64,000 bases of DNA from Verrucomicrobiota bacterium (GCA_014193315.1 BJHS01000001.1:62001-126000), one strand, 5' to 3'; shown: positions 8,480-16,837, counted from the first letter of the stretch. Numbers and translations are program-made. The notes: generated from the sequence alone by a model not told the origin.

Positions 8480-11458
8480 TCAGCCGGCGGCGAGGATGCG
8501 GGCCTTGATCTCGGCGATGGGCATCGCGTTCAGCAGGACCGGCGAGAGCCGGTTCTCGTTGATCGGCGGGAGGGCCGTGAGGCGTTCGCTGAGCACCAAG
8601 GTGCGGTTGGCGGCGACCTCGTCGACGCGGTCCACCGGCGTGAAGCGCGGGGCGGCCTTGAGTAGCTCCGGGTTCGAGCGGATGAGTTCACCGATGGCCT
8701 GCACGGCGTCGGCGAAGCGGTCGAGTTCGGCCTTGGTGTAGGATTCGGTCGGCTCGATCATGAGCCCGAAGACCTCGGGGAAGGCCACGGTCGGGGCGTG
8801 GAAGCCGAAGTCGAGGAACAGCTTGCCGACGCGAGAGATGATGTTGGGGCGCGGGATGCCGGCGGCCTCGATGCGCTTGAAGTCCTCTTCGGTGAGCGTG
8901 AGGATGAACTCGTGCATGCGCGGGACGCCATCGGCGGCGGTGGGCAGGGAGGGGAATTGCCGGCCGAGGCGCGCAAAGAGGTACCGGCTGGCGAGCACCG
9001 ACATGGCGGACATCCGCGGCACGCCCTCTCGGCCGAGGCGCTGTAGGTAAGTGTACACGCGTACCTTGTGGGCGAAGTTACCCCAGTGACGGTGGAACGA
9101 GCCGATGCTGTGCTTGGGGCGGACCGGGACGAAACGGTCGCCCTGCTTGATGATCTGGAAGCCCGGGAGGAAGTCGACGAGGCGGGCGGAGACCCCGACG
9201 ATACCGTCGCCTGGGCCCCCGCCGCCGTGCGGGACGGTCCAGGTCTTATGCAGGTTATTATGGACGGCATCGACGCCGAGTTTGTCCAGGTTCACCCAGC
9301 CAGCGATGGCGTTCATGTTGGCGCCGTCCATGTAAACGAGGCCGCCCGCACGGTGCACCGCATCCGCCATGCGTTTGAAGTCGGTCTCAAAGACGCCCGA
9401 CGTGTTTGGGTTGGTCACCATCATGCCAGCGACACGGTCACCGTATTGCGCAATCTTGGCGGCGAAGTCGGCTTGGTCGACGCGACCATCGGGCGCGGAC
9501 TTGAGAATAACGATACCGGAAGGTGCACCGTCCGCACGCTGGCGGTTGATGAAGCCGGCGGTCGTGGCCGTGGCGAAGTTTGTGCCATGGGCCGACGACG
9601 GAATGAGCATGATGTCGCGGTGGGCTTGGCCGTGGTGGCGGTGGTATGCCTGGAAGAGTTTGAGCCCCACGAGCTCGCCTTGGGCACCCGCGACGGGCTG
9701 GGTGGTCAGGCCCGGGAGGCCAGTGATGGCCTGCATCCACTGCTGAATCTGCCAGAGCAATTCCAGTGAACCTTGGGCGTCTTCGACGGGGGCTTGCGGG
9801 TGCAGAGCGGTGAAGCCCGGCAGCCCAGCGGCCCAATCATTGATGTGCGGGTTATACTTCATCGTGCACGAACCGAGCGGGAAGCAGCCGGTATCGGGCG
9901 AGATGTTGAGTTCGCCGAGCTTGCTGTAGTAGGCCTTGAGTTCGGCCAACGGGAAGGACGGGAGGCCCACCTCGCCGGACCGCAGTAGGTGGGCGGGGAC
10001 GGCCGGCAGCGTGGCGGAGCCAGTGGCTTTGCCGTAGAGACCTTCGAAGAACGTCACGAGGCGGTCGGCATCGTCGTCGGTCTGGATGTCGCTGAACGAA
10101 ATCTTGAGCAGCGCGCAGTTGCAGGGCGTGCGGCCAGTGATGTCGACCCCGAGGTGCAAGCCAGCAGTGCGGCCCTTGGCGAGTACGGCCGCGGCAGGTT
10201 CCGGCAGCATCAGGCTGAATTCATTCCAGAATGCTTGTTGGGCGTAGCAGACCTTGAGGCTCGGGATGGTGTGGAGTTTGGCGGCGGCGCGATGGGCGCG
10301 CTCGCGGCCGGCGGCACAGCTGGCCGCCATGCCGGCCTCGCCGCGGGCGAGGATGGCGGCACCCGCGATGGTGGCGATGAAGGCCTGGTTGGAGCAGATG
10401 TTCGACGTGGCCTTATCCTTGCGGATGTGTTGCTCGCGGGTGGAGAGCACCATGACGATGCAGTCGCGGCCGGCGTTGTCCTTGGCCTTGCCGACGAAGC
10501 GGCCGGGAGTTTCGCGGACTTCGTTCTTACGCTCGGCGTTGTGGCGGACGGCGAAGATGCCGAGGCCGGGACCGCCGAAGTTAGCGCCGATGGCGAGGTG
10601 TTGGCCTTCACCGACGAGGATGTCGGCACCCTGGCGTCCGTAGTCGGCCGGCGCTTTGAGGCCGCCGGTGGCGAGGAGCATCGGGTCGATGACGGCGATG
10701 GATTTCACGCGGGCGTCGGCGCAAGCGTCGGCGAGCTCATCGGTGTCCTCGACGAGGCCGAGGTGGTTGACCTGCGGAAAGATAACGGCGGCGACCTTGC
10801 CCTCCAGCGAAGCCACGCGGGCCTTGATTGCGGCACCCCGGATCCGGCCGGTTGCTTCTTCCGGGGCGAGGAATTCGAGTTTCAACGAGGTTTCAGCGCA
10901 GTGGGTGCGGAGCACCTCAAGGTCACCCGGGAAGAGGTTCGCCGCGACGAGGACGGTGTCCGCCTCGGACATCCGCACGGCGCAGACGGCGGCTTCGAAG
11001 AGGGCGCTGGCGCGGTCGTAGAGCGAGGAGTTGACGGCCTCGAAGCCGGTGAGCTGGGCGAGGGTGGACTGGTAGATCCAGTGGGTGATCAGCGTGCCTT
11101 GCGACCGTTCAGGCTGGTACGGCGTGTAGGAGGTCGTGAGGTTACGGATCGAGCAGACATGCCCGACAATCTCATGGGTGCGGTAGACCTGGAGTCCGTC
11201 GCCGAGGAAGCCGGTGGCCACGTGGTTCTTCCGTGACAGGGCCTCCATGGCGTCCGCCAAGTCGGGGTAGGCGAGCTCAGCCGGGAGGTCTGGCGCGGTC
11301 GGGAACTTCACGTCATCGGCGATATGGCTATACAGTCCGGGGAAATCGCCCCCCCCGCTCGCAGCGAACATCTCGCGGATGTCGGCCTCGGTGGCCGGGA
11401 TGTAGTGGCGGGCGAGTTCGCGCGAGATTTTCGAAGGGTCGAAGGGCAGTTGAGCCAT
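8480..11458 (-). CDS. gcvP: Glycine dehydrogenase (decarboxylating), fused GcvPA-GcvPB P-protein
   Basis: 992 aa from the ATG at 11458. PLP-dependent P-protein of the glycine cleavage system, which decarboxylates glycine onto lipoyl-GcvH. The N-terminal half (about 1-460; YIPATEADIREMF, RSQGTLITHWIYQSTLAQLTG) resembles the separate GcvPA subunit. The C-terminal half starts with ELKAYYSKLGELNISPDTG and CFPLGSCTMKYNP, and holds the PLP lysine in NNLHKTWTVPHGGGGPG; it resembles GcvPB. So this looks like a fusion of the two-subunit type rather than the usual one-chain enzyme. No gcvT or gcvH is nearby. It is divergent from nth. Confidence 0.93.
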   Translation of the reverse strand: MAQLPFDPSKISRELARHYIPATEADIREMFAASGGGDFPGLYSHIADDVKFPTAPDLPAELAYPDLADAMEALSRKNHVATGFLGDGLQVYRTHEIVGHVCSIRNLTTSYTPYQPERSQGTLITHWIYQSTLAQLTGFEAVNSSLYDRASALFEAAVCAVRMSEADTVLVAANLFPGDLEVLRTHCAETSLKLEFLAPEEATGRIRGAAIKARVASLEGKVAAVIFPQVNHLGLVEDTDELADACADARVKSIAVIDPMLLATGGLKAPADYGRQGADILVGEGQHLAIGANFGGPGLGIFAVRHNAERKNEVRETPGRFVGKAKDNAGRDCIVMVLSTREQHIRKDKATSNICSNQAFIATIAGAAILARGEAGMAASCAAGRERAHRAAAKLHTIPSLKVCYAQQAFWNEFSLMLPEPAAAVLAKGRTAGLHLGVDITGRTPCNCALLKISFSDIQTDDDADRLVTFFEGLYGKATGSATLPAVPAHLLRSGEVGLPSFPLAELKAYYSKLGELNISPDTGCFPLGSCTMKYNPHINDWAAGLPGFTALHPQAPVEDAQGSLELLWQIQQWMQAITGLPGLTTQPVAGAQGELVGLKLFQAYHRHHGQAHRDIMLIPSSAHGTNFATATTAGFINRQRADGAPSGIVILKSAPDGRVDQADFAAKIAQYGDRVAGMMVTNPNTSGVFETDFKRMADAVHRAGGLVYMDGANMNAIAGWVNLDKLGVDAVHNNLHKTWTVPHGGGGPGDGIVGVSARLVDFLPGFQIIKQGDRFVPVRPKHSIGSFHRHWGNFAHKVRVYTYLQRLGREGVPRMSAMSVLASRYLFARLGRQFPSLPTAADGVPRMHEFILTLTEEDFKRIEAAGIPRPNIISRVGKLFLDFGFHAPTVAFPEVFGLMIEPTESYTKAELDRFADAVQAIGELIRSNPELLKAAPRFTPVDRVDEVAANRTLVLSERLTALPPINENRLSPVLLNAMPIAEIKARILAAG

Positions 11459-11655
11459 GGGTTGAAGTGGGGGGACATTTTTTGAACCCCTGACGCTCAC
11501 CCGCAACCGTCCAGCCCTGCGGTGAGGGGGTATTAGAGGGGGCGGATTTGCCTATAAGCAAAGGACGCTATCGGCGGCCGCATAAGACCGAAACCACTCG
11601 AGTGTGAATAACTCGCGGGTGCGGATTTGCCACGAAAGGGGCGAGGGCCTACTTT
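11459..11655. other. Divergent intergenic region between gcvP and nth
   Basis: 197 bp without a gene. CGGATTTGCC occurs twice, at about 11541 and 11622. I see no glycine riboswitch consensus upstream of gcvP and no convincing sigma70 pair. A G/C-run (11468-11474 and 11526-11542) flanks the gcvP leader. Confidence 0.5.
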
Positions 11656-11661
11656 GTGGCG

Positions 11662-12303
11662 ATGACCCGCCAAGACCGAGCCGACTTCGTCGCCCGAACC
11701 TTGGCGAAGCTCTACCCCGCGACCCCGATCCCGTTGGACCACACGGATGCCTTCACCTTGTTGGTCGCGGTGGTGCTGTCGGCGCAGTGCACGGATAAGA
11801 AGGTCAACGAAGTCACCCCAGCCTTGTTCGCCGTCGCGGGTACGCCCGCGAAGATGGCCGCGATGCCGGTTGATCGGGTGCTAGGTTTGATCCGACAGCT
11901 CGGCCTCGCCCCGCAGAAATCCAAGGCCCTGGTCGGTCTGGGCAAGATGCTCATGGCCAAGCACGGCGGGCAGGTTCCCCGGACCTTCGAGGAACTGGAG
12001 GAGCTGCCGGGCGTCGGCCACAAGACCGCCTCCGTGGTGATGGCGCAGGCCTTCGGCGTCCCGGCCTTCCCGGTGGATACCCATATTCATCGCCTCGCGA
12101 AGCGTTGGAAGCTCAGCCCCGGCAAGTCCGTCGAGCAGGTCGAACGCGACCTCAAGAAAGTCTTCCCGGAGAACAGCTGGAATAAACTCCACCTCCGCAT
12201 CATCTTCTTCGGCCGCGAGCACTGCACCGCGCGCGGTTGCGACGGGAAGACGTGTGGGATTTGTGGGGAGTTGAAGGAGAGGGCAAAAAGGAGTGCAGAG
12301 TGA
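11662..12303 (+). CDS. nth: Endonuclease III (DNA glycosylase/AP lyase)
   Basis: 213 aa; a GTG at 11656 is an alternative start. Base-excision-repair enzyme removing oxidised pyrimidines. The HhH-GPD core is intact: LPGVGHKTASVVMAQAF supplies the catalytic Lys and FPVDTHIHRLAKRW the catalytic Asp. The C-terminal 4Fe-4S loop is unusual: its cysteines are spaced C-x4-C-x4-C-x2-C instead of C-x6-C-x2-C-x5-C. The last codons (AKRSAE) and the stop lie in a repeat that flanks the downstream cassette, so the original C-terminus may have been replaced. Confidence 0.93.
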   Translation: MTRQDRADFVARTLAKLYPATPIPLDHTDAFTLLVAVVLSAQCTDKKVNEVTPALFAVAGTPAKMAAMPVDRVLGLIRQLGLAPQKSKALVGLGKMLMAKHGGQVPRTFEELEELPGVGHKTASVVMAQAFGVPAFPVDTHIHRLAKRWKLSPGKSVEQVERDLKKVFPENSWNKLHLRIIFFGREHCTARGCDGKTCGICGELKERAKRSAE

Positions 12304-12335
12304 GGAGTACAGAGTGCGGAGTGCGGATTACGGAG
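12291..12335. repeat. Left terminal repeat of the four-helix-bundle cassette
   Basis: Low-complexity GAGTRCRGAGTRCGGA-type repeat. Positions 12311-12335 match the reverse complement of 12914-12938 at 21 of 25 bases. Together with the right copy it brackets the broken gene and the intervening 580 bp. The stop codon of nth (12301-12303) lies within it. Confidence 0.7.
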
Positions 12336-12361
12336 CACGTAGGGGTTACGCTGCGTGGATT

Positions 12362-12774
12362 TCAGCGCGGCGGCCTTGGTTTCGGAATAGTTTCGTGTTC
12401 TTCCTTCTGCTTTCGATAGTGAATAAGTCCGCCGATGAGACGTCCAACTACCATGGCTTGCTTCATCAGGCGTCGGCCGTCTGCATCTGACAGGAGCTTC
12501 ACGCTAAGGCAGACTTCAATCTGCGTCTCTAGTTCGCATAGCGAGCCTCGGGCGATGTAGAGAAAACGAAGTGAGTCCTTGTTCGATCCTCGGCCATTAC
12601 CCTCGGCGATATTGGATGGGACTGAAATGGCCGACCAACGTATCTGGTCAGCAACCCCCGGTCGATGCCGTCCTTCTGGTGCTTGCAAACCTCGTAGATC
12701 TGGATGGCCAAGGTCTTGGCCTCTTGCCAGGCAAGCAGACGTCGATGCGTTGGTCCTTCCGTTTTATTCTCCAC
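12362..12774 (-). pseudogene. Frameshifted four-helix-bundle protein (23S rRNA intervening-sequence protein family)
   Basis: Starts at GTG 12774 with RRLLAWQEAKTLAIQIYEV, the usual first helix of this family. At a C5 tract (12655-12659; G5 on the coding strand) the frame changes. The continuation is GVADQIRWSAISVPSNIAEG, then RFLYIARGSLCELETQ and a final helix ending at 12362. One extra G would restore a protein of about 135 residues, the usual family length. So it is either a true frameshift or a homopolymer sequencing error. The family's function is unknown; members are often found in rRNA intervening sequences or as scattered cassettes flanked by GAGTGCGGAGT-like repeats, as here. Confidence 0.8.
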
Positions 12775-12913
12775 TGCCCCATGGCTGCTTTCCGTGGCAG
12801 TAAGGTCGACGGTGGAAATGCCTTAGCCAACAGTCGGTGAAGGGTTCAGGCCGGGAAATGCAGTCTGTGGGGTATTCAACGCCAGACCTTCCCGGCAGGG
12901 ACCAAGTTCCTCC

Positions 12914-12938
12914 CTCTGTAATCCGTACTCTGAACTCT
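12914..12938. repeat. Right terminal repeat of the four-helix-bundle cassette
   Basis: Inverted partner of 12311-12335 (21 of 25 bases). It ends just before the stop codon of the neighbouring thioesterase gene (12950). Between the pseudogene start and this repeat lie about 140 bases with no gene, presumably the cassette's own promoter region. Confidence 0.65.
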
Positions 12939-12949
12939 GGGTGATTCAC

Positions 12950-13390
12950 TTACCCCACCAACTTCTCGTGCTTCTCCCTGAATTCGTCGCTCCAGGCCGC
13001 CGGCTGGTGGGTCGTGCCGTCCATGCGGCAGACCGTGCGGGAGGCCTTGGCATAAAGGATGGCGTGATCCGGGCTCCGGAACTCGACATCCACCGTCAGG
13101 CCAGCGGCGCGGACTTTGCGGACACTGAGAATCAGCTTCACGTCGCACTCTGGGCGGATGGCGACGAGGTAGTGCAGTTCGATATCGCGGACTACTACGT
13201 AGACATCTGGCGCCACGGCGGGGTCGATCGTGTCTTTGCCCATCAAGGCGATGAACATCACCTTCTGTGCACGTTCCATCATGAGCACATAGTGCGAGTG
13301 ATGGAGGATCCCGAGACCGTCGGTCTGGTCGAACCAAGTCCGGATGGTCACGTGGAAAGTTTTATCAGGCTGGAGTCCGTCGGCGGGCAT
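12950..13390 (-). CDS. Acyl-CoA thioesterase, 4-hydroxybenzoyl-CoA thioesterase (YbgC/FadM-like) fold
   Basis: 146 aa hot-dog-fold protein from the ATG at 13390. The family's active-site segment is seen as WFDQTDGLGILHHSHYV near residue 20, with the conserved Asp and the downstream helix ERAQKVM. Strands VVVRDIELHYLVAIRP and VDVEFRSPDHAILYAKASRTV complete the domain. Such enzymes hydrolyse acyl- or aroyl-CoA esters; the substrate is not predictable. It lies between the four-helix cassette and the palindromic element, and I see no operon partner. Confidence 0.85.
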   Translation of the reverse strand: MPADGLQPDKTFHVTIRTWFDQTDGLGILHHSHYVLMMERAQKVMFIALMGKDTIDPAVAPDVYVVVRDIELHYLVAIRPECDVKLILSVRKVRAAGLTVDVEFRSPDHAILYAKASRTVCRMDGTTHQPAAWSDEFREKHEKLVG

Positions 13391-13437
13391 GCGGGGTACC
13401 TTGGGGGAAAGGCCCCGTCGTGCAAGCATCCCGCGTG

Positions 13438-13536
13438 AAAAGGGGTCAGGCCGTTAGTGAGGCAGGCTGTTAGTTTAAACGCCATTTTCGAGCCTCCAAA
13501 CTAACAGGTAGGCCCGCGAACGGCCTGACCCCTTTT
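13438..13536. mobile_element. 99-bp palindromic element (MITE/REP-like)
   Basis: The outer arms AAAAGGGGTCAGGCCGTT (13438-13455) and 13519-13536 are perfect 18-bp inverted repeats. Inner arms CTGTTAGTTT (13467-13476) and AAACTAACAG (13498-13507) are perfect over 10 bp. The whole element can fold into one long interrupted hairpin. It lies in a gene-free gap and encodes nothing. The GGGGTCAGGCC terminus resembles repeats mobilised by IS200-like REP-associated transposases; none is present in the window. Confidence 0.7.
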
Positions 13537-13591
13537 ATGGGGTGTTTGTCCGTGGTCTTGTTTTCAGCACTGGAAACCTTAATCAAACTGC

Positions 13592-14119
13592 ATGCTGGTC
13601 ATCCACGGACACTACAAGTTCTTCCCTAAGAGGGTCGCCTGTAAGAATGCTTGGTGCACCTCGTGCGAGGATGAGACGCTGGCCGTCGGGACACGCCGCA
13701 TCCTTTTTCTGCATCTATTCTTCATCCCCATGCTCCCGATTGGGACCATGACCACCTGGATCTGCGGCCATTGTCAGGGCGATGTCGACGCTCGCCGTCC
13801 AGTCCGGTCTTGGATCGCGGGTTGCGGGATCATGGGCGGCACTTTCTTCGTCCTGCTTGCCCTCGCGGGTATCCTGGGGGCGGTCTTGTCCGAGAAGCGT
13901 CAGCTCGATTGGACCGATCCCCTGCCGTTCCTCGTTTTGGGTCTGGTGATGATCTGCGGCTTTCTCTGGGAGCGCTGCCGGGCCCAGCGGGGCTACGAGG
14001 CCGCGGCCAAGCAGGTCGAGCCGTTGGCAGGGGATGCCTGTCCGCTCTGCGGTCAGCAGGTCCTATTGTTGGGCAAGCCCCGCTGCGAGGCCTGCGAGGT
14101 GGACATCATTACCCGCTAA
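13592..14119 (+). CDS. Membrane protein with two zinc ribbons, function unknown
   Basis: 175 aa. N-terminal CxxC pairs (AWCTSCEDE and WICGHCQGD) flank a hydrophobic stretch ILFLHLFFIPMLPIGT. Two transmembrane helices follow (about 74-98 and 108-126). A second zinc ribbon closes the protein (ACPLCGQQ and RCEACEVD). I do not recognise a named family. The ribbon-TM-TM-ribbon layout suggests a metal-binding or interaction module at the membrane. It stands alone between the palindromic element and the convergent oleD. Confidence 0.6.
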   Translation: MLVIHGHYKFFPKRVACKNAWCTSCEDETLAVGTRRILFLHLFFIPMLPIGTMTTWICGHCQGDVDARRPVRSWIAGCGIMGGTFFVLLALAGILGAVLSEKRQLDWTDPLPFLVLGLVMICGFLWERCRAQRGYEAAAKQVEPLAGDACPLCGQQVLLLGKPRCEACEVDIITR

Positions 14120-14146
14120 AGTCCCGGACGACGGGCTCGGTGCGGG

Positions 14147-15145
14147 TCAGCCTTTGGCTCGGAACGTCGCCGCGAGGCGGTCGAGCTCGGTCCAGGTGTC
14201 GACGGCGGGCTTGAGCCCGAGGTCGCGGTGCGCGGCGGAGACGTCGAACCAGTGGTCCTTGGCGAGCTCAACGGCGACGAAGCGGGTCATGGGCGGCTCA
14301 CCTTTGAGCGGGAGCAGTGTCCAGAGGCCTTCCATCAGCGCACCGAGCGCGTAGGCGCGGCGGAGTGGCATCCGCTTGGTGATGGGCAGGAGGCCGGCCC
14401 CGACGACGAGGCGGTTGATGAAGTCCCAGAGCTTCACGGGTTGGCCCTGGGAGAGGAAGTAGGCCTTGCCATTGGCGCGACCGGCGAGGAGCGCGTCCAG
14501 CGCACCGAGGTGGGCGTTCGCCGCGGTGTCGACGTGCGTGACGTCGACCAGGTTTGCCCCGTCACCCACGATGCGCAGTTTACCGGCGCGGGCAGCGGCA
14601 AGGACGCGGGGGAAGAGGTGGTGGTCGCCCGGGCCCCAGATGAGGTGTGGGCGGAGCGCACAGACCTTGAGCCTCTCCGAGGCGGCCTCGAGGGCGCGGC
14701 GCTCGGCGGTGGCCTTCGTCTCGGCGTAGGCGCAGAGGAACTCCGTGCCGTAGGGGAGGGACTCATCGGCCCCGCGAAAGGACTCGCCGTTGAAGACCAC
14801 GCTCGGGGTACTTGTGTAGACCAAGGCCGTGACGCCGTGGTCGCGGCAGGCCTGCACGACGGTTTCCGTTCCCGTGATGTTGCTGCGCACGTAATCCTCC
14901 CACTTCCCCCAGACCCCGGCCTTGGCCGCGACGTGGAAGACGTAGTCGCAACCTTTGACGGCGGCGGTCAGCATCGCGGCGTCGGCGAGGTCGCCCCGGT
15001 GGAACTCCACTCGCGCGGCCAAGTCAGTCGCCAAGGCCGAGCGACCGTAGACGCGCACCGTGTAGCCGCGGGTGAGGCAGCGCTCCACCACGGCGCGCCC
15101 GAGGAAGCCGCCGCCACCGGTTACGAGAACGGTAGGGTGGCTCAT
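14147..15145 (-). CDS. oleD: OleD-like 2-alkyl-3-oxoalkanoate reductase (SDR)
   Basis: 332 aa extended short-chain dehydrogenase. The Rossmann motif TGGGGFLGRAVVE is at the N-terminus and the catalytic Tyr-x3-Lys is in CAYAETKATAE. It resembles 3-beta-HSD/OleD proteins, which reduce the beta-keto acid made by OleA in long-chain olefin or beta-lactone synthesis. The start ATG (15145) overlaps the stop of the OleC-like gene by four bases, which supports the functional link. A different NAD-dependent epimerase role is possible if the neighbour assignment is wrong. Confidence 0.8.
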   Translation of the reverse strand: MSHPTVLVTGGGGFLGRAVVERCLTRGYTVRVYGRSALATDLAARVEFHRGDLADAAMLTAAVKGCDYVFHVAAKAGVWGKWEDYVRSNITGTETVVQACRDHGVTALVYTSTPSVVFNGESFRGADESLPYGTEFLCAYAETKATAERRALEAASERLKVCALRPHLIWGPGDHHLFPRVLAAARAGKLRIVGDGANLVDVTHVDTAANAHLGALDALLAGRANGKAYFLSQGQPVKLWDFINRLVVGAGLLPITKRMPLRRAYALGALMEGLWTLLPLKGEPPMTRFVAVELAKDHWFDVSAAHRDLGLKPAVDTWTELDRLAATFRAKG

Positions 15146-16824
15146 CGGCGGAAAAGGCGCAAGGGGTTCAGTCGCTCCACCTGAAGGCGTTCCGTCCATT
15201 CCTTGGCGAGGCGGAGCCGGTGGATCTTGGCGTTGTGGCGCACGTCGACCGGCAACTTCAGTTGGAAGAGGAAAGTCTCCACGCGTGCTGCCGATGGGTT
15301 GCCCTCGGCGCAGGCGCGCAGCTGGGCGATGAACTGTTCGCGCTCCCCGCCGTCGGCGGGGAAGCGTCCGGCGCGGGGCTCCACGACCAAGGCGGGGATG
15401 AGAGGTGCCTTGGTCCCCAGTCCGATCAGGGCGCAACGTGCCACGTCGGGGTGGGCGCGGAATGCCGGCTCCACCGCCTCCGTGCAAAGATCGCCGGCCT
15501 TCGTGCGCACTTTCTCCGCGCGTCGACCCAAGAAACGCAGCAACCCATCGCTGCCCAGCGCACCGAGGTCGCCCATGCGGTGCCAGACGCGCGTCCCGTC
15601 CGCGATCTTGGCTAGGCTGGTCGCCTGGGGAAGTCCGTGGTAAGTGCGGGTGACGCTAGGTCCGGTCGCGATGATCTCCCCGATTTCGCCAGGGGCACAG
15701 GCGGTCGTCTCGGCCAAGGAGGCCAGCGACTTGCCGACCTCGCGAATGATGCGGATCTCCACGCCGACCACGGGACGGCCGATGCACGTGCCTTCCCCGC
15801 GGCGAGCGGTGGCGCGGTGGGTGGAGAGTAGCTCTCCCGCCTCGATCGTCGTGACCGGCAGGCATTCCGTGGCGCCGTAGGGCGTGTGGATCTGCGCTTG
15901 CGGCGCGACCCGACGCATCTGCTCCAGTAAGCCCGCGGGCACCGGGGCACCGGCGATGAGCACTCGTCGCAACGACGGTAGTTTAAGGCCGCGCCGTTCG
16001 CAGTGGTCGGCCAAGCGCCCCCAGATCGCCGGCGAACCGAAGGAATTCGTCACCTTCTCCGATAGGAGGGCCGATACGATCGGTGCCGGGTCGGCGGCCG
16101 CGGGGCGCGACGGGTCGAGGAGCGGCGTGACTGTAGTCATGCGCAGGGCGGGGTTGAAGAGCGCGAAGAGCGGCAGCATCGGCATGTCGACCTCGCCGGC
16201 CTGGATCGCGTAGGTGCGGCGGATCAGCTCGATCTGCGCGTCGAACATCCCGTGCGTGTAGTCGACGCCCTTGGGCGCACCCGTGGAGCCAGAGGTGAAG
16301 AGAATCGCGGCCGGGGAGTCGGCCGTGACCTCCGTCAGCGGGCGCGGTTCGGCGGAGGCGCATTGCTCCCGGAGGAGTCGCCATTTCGTCGTCCCGACCT
16401 TGATGCGGGTGCGCAGCGAGCGGAAGGCCGGCAAGGGGAGCCGGCTTAGCCAAATCGCGGTGCGGACGCCGACCACGGCCTCGGGCTGGGTGTGGCGCAC
16501 GCAGCGCAGGAAGGCGCCCCATCCCATCCCTGGATCGATCGCGACGGGGATCGCGCCGAGTTTGAGCAAGCCGAACATCGCCACGATGAGGTCGTGCCCT
16601 GGGCGCACGGCCAGCAATGTCCGGGTGCCCAGGGCGATGCCTTCGGCATGGAAAATCCGGGCAGCGGCGTCGCTTTCTTGGTCCAGCCGGCGGAACGAGC
16701 AGCGGGCATGGACGACCTTGCCATCCGGGCCGACCGAGAGGGGGGCGAGCGTCGCCAGGGCGTCGGGCTGTTCCCGCGCGGCTTGGCGCAGGTGACGGGC
16801 GACATTGCTTCCGGGGACGATCAT
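15142..16824 (-). CDS. oleC: OleC-like beta-lactone synthetase (AMP-binding enzyme)
   Basis: 560 aa ANL-superfamily adenylating enzyme. Core motifs are ILFTSGSTGAPKGV (A3), TPYGATECLP (A5), HRMGDLGALGSDGLLRFLGR (A7/A8) and, near the end, NAKIHRLRLAKEW. The segment LPLFALFNPALRMTTVTP is characteristic of OleC, which converts 2-alkyl-3-hydroxy acids to cis-beta-lactones, rather than of ordinary acyl-CoA ligases. It forms a two-gene operon with oleD. OleA (thiolase) and OleB (alpha/beta hydrolase) are not in this window. Confidence 0.82.
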   Translation of the reverse strand: MIVPGSNVARHLRQAAREQPDALATLAPLSVGPDGKVVHARCSFRRLDQESDAAARIFHAEGIALGTRTLLAVRPGHDLIVAMFGLLKLGAIPVAIDPGMGWGAFLRCVRHTQPEAVVGVRTAIWLSRLPLPAFRSLRTRIKVGTTKWRLLREQCASAEPRPLTEVTADSPAAILFTSGSTGAPKGVDYTHGMFDAQIELIRRTYAIQAGEVDMPMLPLFALFNPALRMTTVTPLLDPSRPAAADPAPIVSALLSEKVTNSFGSPAIWGRLADHCERRGLKLPSLRRVLIAGAPVPAGLLEQMRRVAPQAQIHTPYGATECLPVTTIEAGELLSTHRATARRGEGTCIGRPVVGVEIRIIREVGKSLASLAETTACAPGEIGEIIATGPSVTRTYHGLPQATSLAKIADGTRVWHRMGDLGALGSDGLLRFLGRRAEKVRTKAGDLCTEAVEPAFRAHPDVARCALIGLGTKAPLIPALVVEPRAGRFPADGGEREQFIAQLRACAEGNPSAARVETFLFQLKLPVDVRHNAKIHRLRLAKEWTERLQVERLNPLRLFRR

Positions 16825-16837
16825 GAGCCTGAAATGA

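Noticed and set aside
9989-11236. Long open frame antisense to gcvP
   Set aside because: Mirror of the gcvP codon pattern; Gly/Ala/Glu-rich without recognisable domain.
11459-11655. Glycine riboswitch upstream of gcvP
   Set aside because: None of the conserved aptamer segments of the glycine riboswitch are visible on the minus strand.
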